A stretch of 64,000 nt of DNA from contig OZ023217.1 of the NCBI GenBank assembly GCA_963995525.1, positions 28,521,819-28,585,818 of the forward strand. Direction: 5' to 3'. The notes beneath the pieces are model-generated. The model was not told where the DNA came from and did no database searches. It saw only the letters and a list, made by a program, of their open reading frames with translations. The translations under genes were made by a program, and so were the position numbers. Origin of the DNA: Escarpia spicata (Eukaryota > Annelida > Polychaeta > Sabellida > Siboglinidae). Of the stretch, positions 61,201 through 64,000 are shown piece by piece (within the stretch, counting starts at the first letter, position 1; the number at the start of each line of letters is the position of its first letter).

Positions 61201-63982
61201 CGTTGTGACAGCCGAGGAGAGAGAGGGTAAACTTGTCACGCGCACTGTGTCCATGCCGTCAGTGCGCGCTAAAGGCGTGCCATTTTACATGAAGACTCAG
61301 CCTCCATTATCTGAGAATGAGGAAGAACCGTCAGGTGAGTGGGAAGGAGCAGGAAAGAAGAGGAGGGAGGGAGGGAGGGAGGGAGGGAGGGAGGGAGGGA
61401 GGGAGTAGTAGGGAGGGAGGGAGTAGTAGGGAGAGCGGGAAGGAAAGAGAGAGGGAGAGACGAGTGAATGAGCAGGATGGAGGGAGAAGAGAAGGAGGGA
61501 GGGAACGAAATGTAGGGAGTACAAGGGAAGAAGCAGGAGTGAGGGAAGGAGAAGGAGGGAGAGGGGAATAAGCAGGAGAGAGTGCGGGAGTGAGGGAGGG
61601 AGGGAGGAAGCACGAGGGAGGGAAGGAGCAAGTTTCTGTTAGACTTGGAAAGGTGAGATGCAATGAGTGAAACTGGTACAGTATCTTGCTAAGATGTTAC
61701 TGACATAGCTCAGAGATGGTGCCTGTTCACATTGGAGTCCAATCATGCATTTTCTGTCTCTCAGTAGGACTGTTATAATAATAATTATGATTCGCAATTA
61801 GTCCAGTAGTTCCAGTGTGATATATTCTTATCTATGGCATGGCGTGTCTCACGACACATGTTCTATTATTCTCTCTTAAGTCGGGTTGTCATATGATTCC
61901 TGTGTTGAGGAAGAACAAGATCTATTGTACAGTGTGGTAAGTCGTGCTTGCAGATTGACTATAGATTAATAAAAGCTGGGTAAAGAGACACGAAATTTGT
62001 AATATTATATATGTAATGCAATGACGCACATGCAAAAATAGAAGTGTAAATGTTTGTTACTAATTTTAGTTCTGATAATTAACTATCGATCTTTTACAAC
62101 AGCATTGGTAAGTTATCCAATTGGTTGTAAGTTTTGCTAACAACACGATTTTATGATAAACATGTTGAGACTTAGTTCCTTAATAAGTATATAACAATAA
62201 CAATGATATTGTTTAAAAACAAATATAGCCATATAAAATAATTAATATAAATTTGTTAAATACATATTAATTTAATACTTTACATGTGTGACGATGATGT
62301 CACTTATAATGTGTGTGCAAATTCTCTCAGAGCCCATCAGAGCGAGCCACCATCGAGGGGGATCAATGGTCTACTCGGAGGTCGGCAAGTCTTCAGCGGA
62401 TGAGATGAAGTCACCAACCACACCTCGGATGAGTCACAGCCCTGACACGACCGACACTGACGACCCAAAGTAGGTTCTCGCAATCCCCACAGGACAGGGT
62501 GACACTTGTATCCCATGGTCCCCCTAGGACAGGGCGACATTTGTATCTCACTGTCCCCACAGGACAGGGCAACACTTGTGTCTCACTGTCCCCACAGGGC
62601 TGGGCAACACTTGTGTCTCACTGTCCCCACAGGACAGAGCGACACTTGTATCTCGCAGTCCCCACAGGACAGGGCAAAACTTGTATCTCACTGTCCCCAA
62701 AGGACTTGTATCTCATCAGCCCACACCAGTCTGTTTTCAAGAAATGTGTGTGTATCATCTTTAAACGTTTTAAAAAGATCCTTGATGATGTACTCTAGAG
62801 AGCTTTCTGCAGAGCACATCGTCAAAACACTAAAAGTTGCTCATAAGTTTCCTTTAAAAATCTTAAAATTTAGTTTTTAGATGTTGCTTTCTAAACAGGT
62901 AGCTTCGTTGAACTACAAAACTAAGTACTTTGTCATGTCTGTTGATATTATTAAAAGTCATTAGAATCTGTCTTGCATTGTAAATGTTGTGAATAATACG
63001 ATGATAAGAAATGGAATTAATTTGCTGTAACTGATCATGACACAGTCTGTGTTTATGCTGTGTATCAATGCTAGCAGTAGCTCTTGCATGCATAGTTATT
63101 TATTATGTTTATACTCACAAACATGCATGCAGACACACATGCATGCACATTTGCATGGCTATCAGCACGCATGCATTTAGATTGTTCATATGTCCACACA
63201 CACACACACACACACGAGTCCATCAGTATGTAACCAGCACCTGTTTGCACTTTTTTAAAGAGTTTCTAGTTGCTGCAGCACATTCCGTTGAAACTGCTTT
63301 GTTCCTGCCTGAGTTCTTACAATGACAATCTATTGTCCACAGCAACTGTAATCTTTGGGATGGTTCAATATTTTCAACATTACAACTGACGTTTACCTCT
63401 TGTGTTTATACGTAAAATATAAATTTCTTATTGAAATAGTGCACAAAACAAGTCTTAATGCTTCTAAAAATGTTGCGCCATCCCATGGTTTCCACGCCCC
63501 ATGGTGTTTGCTTGCTCGAGATTGTTGAATGCTGCCAGTGCTATGCTTAGATACATGAGATGTAGTATGGCTATGGACTGACACACACTAGTAATGGGCA
63601 AATAAATAACATAAGCTGCTTTAGGTGCTGTTTCTGCTGGTCCCCAAGTAGTTGTACATGTCTCAATGGGCTGTAGTTCTTCCATTAACCAGACATGTGC
63701 ATGCTCCCTTCAACCGCCGCATGGAGACAACAAATACTACAGATAACCAATTGGTCAACTAGGCTCATAGCATGTTGTCTCTTGAGAAGGCCCCCGTACA
63801 TGCTTGCCATCTGTTGAGATGACCCCTAAGGGTGCATGTTCCTTTTAGCCGTGACTCGGTGCTCATCCGTTGTCTAAATTTCAACTGTGTTTTGCCAACA
63901 GGAAAAGCATCTCGGCTTTAAGCAGATCAGAAAGTTTGAATAAGAAACGGGAGTCTCGCAAAAGTGTACGCAGGACACGAAG
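32304..63982 (+). CDS. PDZ/RGS-like/C1 Rho guanine-nucleotide exchange factor (RhoGEF2/ARHGEF11/12 family), partial
   Basis: Nineteen exons, described below, join in phase into about 829 codons without a stop. Residues 1-15 are the last PDZ strand (GSYVALTLLGRPPG, nearly the human ARHGEF12 sequence). Residues about 41-110 form a charged coiled coil and 111-350 a low-complexity Ser/Pro/Gln linker. Residues about 355-590 are the RGS-like domain, with DDEDF at its N-terminal edge and KPAHLAVFLHYLIS in the first helices. Residues 591-646 are a C1 finger with perfect H-X12-C-X2-C-X13-C-X2-C-X4-H-X2-C-X7-C spacing. A basic and Ser-rich linker follows to 829. Known role of the family: activated G-alpha-12/13 binds the RGS-like domain and the DH-PH module loads RhoA with GTP at the plasma membrane. 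The C1 domain is shared with Drosophila RhoGEF2. The N-terminal PDZ exons and the C-terminal DH-PH exons are not in view. Confidence 0.93.
32423..33540 (+). other. Intron
   Basis: 1.1 kb, GTAAGT..ACAACAG. No repeat or gene recognised. Confidence 0.85.
33541..33621 (+). CDS. RhoGEF exon: coiled coil, part 1
   Basis: Twenty-seven codons in phase 0 (SEKNKEYLSQKLTTIRLMHE..), bordered by GACAACAG and GTGAGT. Charged, helix-forming sequence at the position where ARHGEF11/12 proteins have their coiled coil after the PDZ. Confidence 0.9.
33622..34134 (+). other. Intron
   Basis: 513 bases, GTGAGT..CTTGCAG, nothing further recognised. Confidence 0.85.
34135..34263 (+). CDS. RhoGEF exon: coiled coil, part 2
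   Basis: Forty-three codons in phase 0, with KLKAEFQKNRTESLHNQIED and ending LTGVPADTQ. It resembles the ARHGEF12 LLKEIQEAKK..LQEQLSKATG segment. Acceptor CTTGCAG, donor GTAAGT. Confidence 0.93.
34264..37192 (+). other. Intron with SINE tail
   Basis: 2.9 kb. Apart from the SINE-like tail at 35026-35233 it is AT-rich unique sequence. The - strand frame at 36661-36978 has no support as a gene. Confidence 0.7.
35026..35233 (+). mobile_element. SINE/LINE 3' tail with GCGCAATATAAGAA terminus
   Basis: The segment GTAAAGTGCTTTGAGCAGTC ... ACTGCGCAATATAAGAACTT matches the widespread 3'-tail type (AAAGCGCTTTGAG..GCGCTATATAA) shared by many animal SINEs and their partner LINEs. The upstream head is not clearly tRNA-like, so the 5' limit is approximate. 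Confidence 0.6.
37193..37402 (+). CDS. RhoGEF exon: Pro/Gln-rich linker
   Basis: Seventy codons in phase 0, starting FVPTFNSSGLPPPGG and ending in a Gln-rich stretch (QQHQQQLPQQQQGTW). Acceptor GTTGTAG, donor GTAGGT. Regulatory linker with no known domain. Confidence 0.9.
37403..40135 (+). other. Intron
   Basis: 2.7 kb. A hydrophobic 116-codon frame at 38942-39292 starts at a non-ATG codon and has no support. Nothing else recognised. Confidence 0.7.
40136..40339 (+). CDS. RhoGEF exon: Ser-rich linker
   Basis: Sixty-eight codons in phase 0 (LQDGPKHRKTESMPETLFE..., ITRSQSDSDKRNVSMEC). It contains candidate basophilic phosphosites (RSQSDS, RKTESM). Acceptor CTGTTACAG, donor GTATGT. Confidence 0.92.
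40340..41511 (+). other. Intron
   Basis: 1.2 kb, no repeat or gene recognised. Confidence 0.8.
41512..41550 (+). CDS. RhoGEF exon: 39-nt basic exon
   Basis: Thirteen codons in phase 0, DDLKHRRNKMMKK, between TGCTGTCCAG and GTAATA. The peptide is strongly basic. Its length and phase make it suited to be a cassette exon. Confidence 0.75.
41551..43222 (+). other. Intron region holding a possible microexon
   Basis: 1.7 kb of AT-rich sequence between the 39-nt exon and the 43223 exon. The only coding candidate is the 21-nt segment at 42497-42517. Confidence 0.7.
42497..42517 (+). CDS. Possible 21-nt microexon
   Basis: A long pyrimidine tract (TTTGTTTCTTTTATTCCCCG) leads into ACAG, then 21 bases (LCIPPML, phase 0) and a GTATGG donor. 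Both neighbouring exons are phase 0, so inclusion adds seven residues without changing frame. The donor is moderate and no transcript is available. Confidence 0.4.
43223..43393 (+). CDS. RhoGEF exon: Ser/Pro-rich linker
   Basis: Fifty-seven codons in phase 0 (MMSLPCNVYDTDHTDSSPHI.. to GGSVAQE). Pro-directed Ser/Thr sites are frequent (SSPH, SSPIP, PTPTR, MSPGG). Acceptor TTTGTTTCAG, donor GTCTGT, which is the weakest of the set. Confidence 0.88.
43394..43827 (+). other. Intron with GACC/GACG tetranucleotide tract
   Basis: 434 bases. Around 43690-43755 there is a degenerate (GACC)n/(GACG)n/(GATA)n run. Confidence 0.8.
43828..43986 (+). CDS. RhoGEF exon: start of RGS-like domain, acidic motif
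   Basis: Fifty-three codons in phase 0. After a Ser/Pro stretch it ends MSMDDEDFSTDDEHA, aligning with IIGAEDDDFDTEHEQ of human ARHGEF12. In p115-RhoGEF the equivalent EDEDF segment is known to be needed for GTPase activation on G-alpha-13. DDEDF lies at 43951-43965. Confidence 0.95.
43987..47211 (+). other. Intron
   Basis: 3.2 kb. It contains a 46-bp tandem duplication (46313-46400) and a doubtful 30-nt exon-like segment at 45105-45134. No other gene or element recognised. Confidence 0.75.
46313..46400. repeat. 46-bp tandem duplication
   Basis: ACATTTGTTAGGTCCAACCA followed by TAAGACCTGTCAGATACTTCCC occurs twice at a 46-base spacing with no differences over 42 bases, so it is a recent event. 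Confidence 0.9.
47212..47319 (+). CDS. RhoGEF exon: RGS-like domain, helices 1-2
   Basis: Thirty-six codons in phase 0 (LDDNGPFSELNLLKFKPAHL AVFLHYLIS..). KPAHLAVFLHYLIS matches the human RPAHLAVFLHHVVS core of the rgRGS fold. Acceptor GGGTTACAG, donor GTAAGT. Confidence 0.96.
47320..47632 (+). other. Intron
   Basis: 313 bases, AT-rich, with a small duplication of TATAAATAATATTATTA around 47407-47485. Confidence 0.85.
47633..47731 (+). CDS. RhoGEF exon: RGS-like domain, middle
   Basis: Thirty-three codons in phase 0 (LFYLVTESYTQGNLKEMRKW..FLVEKA), corresponding to the LCYLYSDLYKHTNSKETRR..FLDRSA region of ARHGEF12. Acceptor TGTTTCAG, donor GTAAGT. Confidence 0.95.
47796..47901. repeat. Perfect inverted repeat (46-bp arms, 14-bp loop)
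   Basis: The left arm 47796-47841 is the exact reverse complement of 47856-47901; the spacer is ACGAAAGCCTCTAC. The arms are flanked by similar CACAAACAAAC words (47743-47756 and 47901-47913). It starts 65 bases after the donor of the preceding RGS-domain exon, so the pre-mRNA can fold into a 46-bp stem there. The shape fits a replication template switch. Confidence 0.97.
49162..49452 (+). repeat. Dispersed repeat, copy 1 of 2
   Basis: About 290 bases from ATTACATACCTCTAAGTGAA to CCAAAACAATTGT recur at 51432-51720 in the same orientation with few differences. The copies sit in two different introns of the RhoGEF gene, 2.3 kb apart. The longer element around copy 1 probably extends to both sides. 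Confidence 0.85.
50299..50467 (+). CDS. RhoGEF exon: RGS-like domain, later helices
   Basis: Enters in phase 0 and leaves in phase 1; PLRVNVDDGIISNIDHILQY..LLADFRNKRALG. The end aligns with HLEDFRQKRSMG of ARHGEF12. Acceptor GTTGACAG, donor GTGTGT. Confidence 0.95.
50468..51239 (+). other. Intron containing a MITE
   Basis: 772 bases. The 175-bp MITE at 50906-51080 takes up the middle, the rest is AT-rich. Confidence 0.85.
50906..51080. mobile_element. pogo-like MITE (175 bp)
   Basis: Termini CAGTAGATTCTCGCTATA and, read inward from the right, CAGTGAATTCTCGCTATA are inverted repeats (two mismatches in 18). TA dinucleotides flank both ends (50904-50905, 51081-51082). The CTCGCTATA ends are related in style to, but different from, the 15256 element, so it is a separate family. 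Confidence 0.85.
51240..51348 (+). CDS. RhoGEF exon: RGS-like domain
   Basis: Enters in phase 1 and leaves in phase 2; (G)LGNLYGDHELSD..MAELKIVEKYLWPHLERL(V). Acceptor TGTGCCAG, donor GTAAGT at 51349. A 26-base part of the exon end (CCCCACCTTGAGAGGCTTGTGTAA) is nearly repeated just downstream at 51364-51387, inside the intron. Confidence 0.95.
51349..52072 (+). other. Intron
   Basis: 724 bases. Begins with two imperfect copies of the exon's own end (51361-51425) and then the dispersed repeat copy 2 (51432-51720). Confidence 0.85.
51432..51720 (+). repeat. Dispersed repeat, copy 2 of 2
   Basis: See 49162-49452. Homology starts and ends abruptly, as in a truncated copy. Confidence 0.85.
52073..52244 (+). 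CDS. RhoGEF exon: end of RGS-like domain
   Basis: Enters in phase 2 and leaves in phase 0; TNDEGAARNKAMASALSTFF KQVGCLYPS... FKFTKTKQK. The basic end corresponds to FLPKIKQSMKK in ARHGEF12. Acceptor CTTATTGCAG, donor GTAAGT. Confidence 0.95.
52245..52983 (+). other. Intron filled by a purine-rich array
   Basis: 739 bases, of which about 600 are the 26-bp G/A array. Only about 60 bases separate the array from the C1 exon acceptor. Confidence 0.9.
52322..52925. repeat. 26-bp polypurine minisatellite, about 23 units
   Basis: Unit ATGAAGTGAGAGGAAGGGAG followed by GGGAAA; units vary (GGGACGGG, GGAGAAG, extra GGGGA insertions). The sense strand is almost pure purine apart from one T or two per unit. 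The long Ser/Pro/Leu-rich frames on the opposite strand are read-through of this array. Confidence 0.95.
52984..53098 (+). CDS. RhoGEF exon: C1 domain, first half
   Basis: Enters in phase 0 and leaves in phase 1; VHDVHGHQFTVQQFYTVTVC SQCQGVLWGIGFQGYQCA. Supplies the first His and three Cys of the zinc finger (H-X12-C-X2-C-X13-C). Acceptor GTGTTTACAG, donor GTAAGT. Confidence 0.97.
53099..55153 (+). other. Intron containing a TIR element
   Basis: 2.1 kb, over half of it the element at 53774-54994. Confidence 0.85.
53774..54994. mobile_element. Non-autonomous DNA element with GGAATTTGCC-type subterminal repeats (1221 bp)
   Basis: Left end AGGGACACTGATTTTCCG and the right end read inward AGGGATACTGATTTTCCG are inverted repeats. 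Both sides are filled with repeated GAAACGGAATTTGCC/ACGGAAAAT words pointing in opposite senses. Flanking octamers ATTCATGT and ATTCATTA agree at six of eight positions, consistent with an aged 8-bp target duplication and hence hAT affinity. No transposase frame is present. Confidence 0.75.
55154..55282 (+). CDS. RhoGEF exon: C1 domain, second half, and basic tail
   Basis: Enters and leaves in phase 1; (N)CECNIHKHCVDRVHEPC completes the C1 ligands (C-X4-H-X2-C-X7-C), then NKKKKEKQRQSMLDKIIRS, a basic helix that could aid membrane binding. Acceptor TGTTGACAG, donor GTAAGT. Confidence 0.97.
56150..57426. repeat. 53-bp minisatellite, about 24 units
   Basis: Unit GTATGTTTGAAGGGTGCTGT, TTGTAAGTGGCTGCATATGA, GATCTTGCACCAC. 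Variation is confined to a few sites (GCTG/GTTG, TTGCACCAC/TTGCACCAT/TTATACCAT/TTACACCAT), and the variants alternate along the array. As 53 is not a multiple of three, three minus-strand frames stay open, giving the spurious 407- and 286-codon frames. Every unit has TTTGTAAGTGG, a 5' splice-site-like motif on the gene's sense strand. Confidence 0.97.
58171..58264. repeat. (TG)n microsatellite, 47 repeats
   Basis: Uninterrupted TG dinucleotides on the + strand. Confidence 0.98.
58907..59035 (+). CDS. RhoGEF exon: linker after C1
   Basis: Phase 1 in and out; (I)APYHVVKDMHHRSQDEGYTS PTTLPPPYHM..KEEDDDDL. Contains a PPPY motif, a potential WW-domain ligand, and an acidic end. Acceptor TCCTACAG, donor GTAACT. 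Confidence 0.9.
   Translation, partial: SRPITWLKTCTTVVKTRATPVQPPCLPPTTCVRALRRRMTMI
59371..60045. repeat. 75-bp minisatellite, exactly 9 identical units
   Basis: Unit AGCACATGATACAGCTAGCA, AGGTAAGGGTGTCGACAGAA, AGACCACTTGAAGTGACATA, AGCAGACTTGGGAGC. I see no difference between the units, so the array is very young or homogenised (or partly an assembly product). As 75 is divisible by three, each frame repeats a 25-residue peptide, giving spurious 215-261-codon frames on the - strand. Each unit has GCAAG|GTAAGG, an excellent 5' splice-site match on the sense strand. Confidence 0.98.
60705..61075. repeat. Degenerate tandem repeat, about 58 bp x 6-7
   Basis: Units share CATCACTGGATCATTT followed by ACAGTGATTGTTGTACACTTGTCATCATAGTC-like sequence, with substitutions and indels throughout. 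Confidence 0.85.
61212..61334 (+). CDS. RhoGEF exon: linker with phosphosite-like basic segment
   Basis: Phase 1 in and out; (A)EEREGKLVTRTVSMPSVRAK..LSENEEEPS(E). RTVSMPS resembles a 14-3-3/basophilic-kinase site. Acceptor GTTGTGACAG, donor GTGAGT at 61335. Confidence 0.93.
61335..61640. repeat. (GGGA)n-rich polypurine tract
   Basis: Almost uninterrupted G/A sequence on the + strand, purest at about 61363-61400, beginning right at the donor of the preceding exon. Opposite-strand Ser/Pro/Leu-rich frames are read-through. Confidence 0.95.
61881..61936 (+). CDS. Possible alternative (frame-breaking) exon
   Basis: Bordered by a TATTATTCTCTCTTAAG acceptor and a strong GTGTG|GTAAGT donor. Entered in phase 1 from the 61334 exon it reads (V)GLSYDSCVEEEQDLLYSV, open and acidic, but its 56 bases leave phase 0. 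Splicing to the 62331 exon then reaches a stop after about 20 codons. If real, it would truncate the protein before the DH domain or send the transcript to nonsense-mediated decay. Confidence 0.3.
62331..62469 (+). CDS. RhoGEF exon: Ser/Thr-Pro-rich linker
   Basis: Enters in phase 1 and leaves in phase 2; (E)PIRASHHRGGSMVYSEVG..KSPTTPRMSHSPDTTDTDDP(K). Several Pro-directed sites. Acceptor TTCTCTCAG, donor GTAGGT at 62470. Read through, the next codon is TAG, so intron retention would end the protein here. Confidence 0.92.
62470..63901 (+). other. Intron starting with a tandem array
   Basis: 1.4 kb. The 35-bp array fills the first 240 bases; a short (CA)n run is at about 63197-63214. The remainder holds nothing recognised. 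Confidence 0.85.
62477..62715. repeat. 35-bp minisatellite, about 7 units
   Basis: Unit CTCACTGTCCCCACAGGACA followed by GGGCAACACTTGTGT. It starts within 10 bases of the donor of the preceding exon. Most units have TGTCCCCACAG|G, a 3' splice-site-like motif on the sense strand. Confidence 0.93.
63902..63982 (+). CDS. RhoGEF exon: basic Ser-rich linker (last exon in window)
   Basis: Phase 2 in and out; (K)KSISALSRSESLNKKRESRK SVRRTR. A basic Ser-rich segment as often precedes the DH domain. Acceptor TTGCCAACAG, donor GTATAA at 63983. The gene continues past the window. Confidence 0.92.
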
Positions 63983-64000
63983 GTATAAACATTGTGACAA

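Larger units (their letters stand above)
59036..61211 (+). other. Intron with two tandem arrays
   Basis: 2.2 kb, holding the 75-bp array at 59371-60045 and a degenerate array at 60705-61075. Confidence 0.85.
61335..62330 (+). other. Intron with polypurine tract and possible alternative exon
   Basis: 996 bases. The first 300 are the GGGA-rich tract; a splice-bordered 56-nt segment lies at 61881-61936. Confidence 0.85.

Noticed and set aside
61269..61663. Pro/Ser-rich minus-strand frames and Glu/Arg-rich plus-strand frames
   Set aside because: Low-complexity GGGA tract.

Overview
The window is animal (metazoan) genomic DNA, most likely from an invertebrate. It is AT-rich, has long introns with GT..AG borders, tRNA-derived SINEs, several DNA-transposon families and many minisatellites. 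No bacterial-type operons, rRNA, functional tRNA genes or CRISPR arrays were seen.

The one gene I can support strongly lies on the + strand from 32304 to beyond the right edge. Nineteen phase-consistent exons (plus one possible 21-nt microexon) join into about 829 uninterrupted codons. They encode the last strand of a PDZ domain, a coiled-coil/linker, an RGS-like (rgRGS) domain with an acidic DDEDF motif, a canonical C1 zinc finger and a Ser-rich basic linker. This is the architecture of the ARHGEF11/ARHGEF12 (PDZ-RhoGEF/LARG) and Drosophila RhoGEF2 family, which link G-alpha-12/13 receptors to RhoA. The C1 domain resembles the fly protein rather than the vertebrate ones. The DH-PH catalytic module should lie to the right of base 64000. 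I could not find the exons for the first two thirds of the PDZ domain. Two CpG-rich, basic, exon-like stretches at about 948-1089 and 13628-13688 both end in the phase that the 32304 exon needs and are candidate alternative first exons.

Layout: 1-32 kb is gene-poor. It holds a decayed hAT element (7950-10009) with a broken transposase on the - strand, a 1.55-kb pogo/Tigger-like non-autonomous element (15256-16801), three SINE-like copies (17.2-19.8 kb), a 37-bp minisatellite (23.2-23.9 kb) and a 1.8-kb unit with two 99%-identical terminal direct repeats (27213-29025). From 32 to 64 kb is the RhoGEF gene. Its introns contain a SINE tail, a perfect 46-bp-arm hairpin (47796-47901), a 175-bp MITE (50906-51080), a 1.2-kb TIR element (53774-54994) and at least seven tandem arrays with unit lengths from 2 to 75 bp. 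Several arrays sit within a few tens to hundreds of bases of exon borders, and three of them repeat a splice-site-like motif in the sense orientation.

Most long open frames in the window, including the 407-, 286-, 261- and 234-codon ones, are read-through of tandem repeats and not genes.
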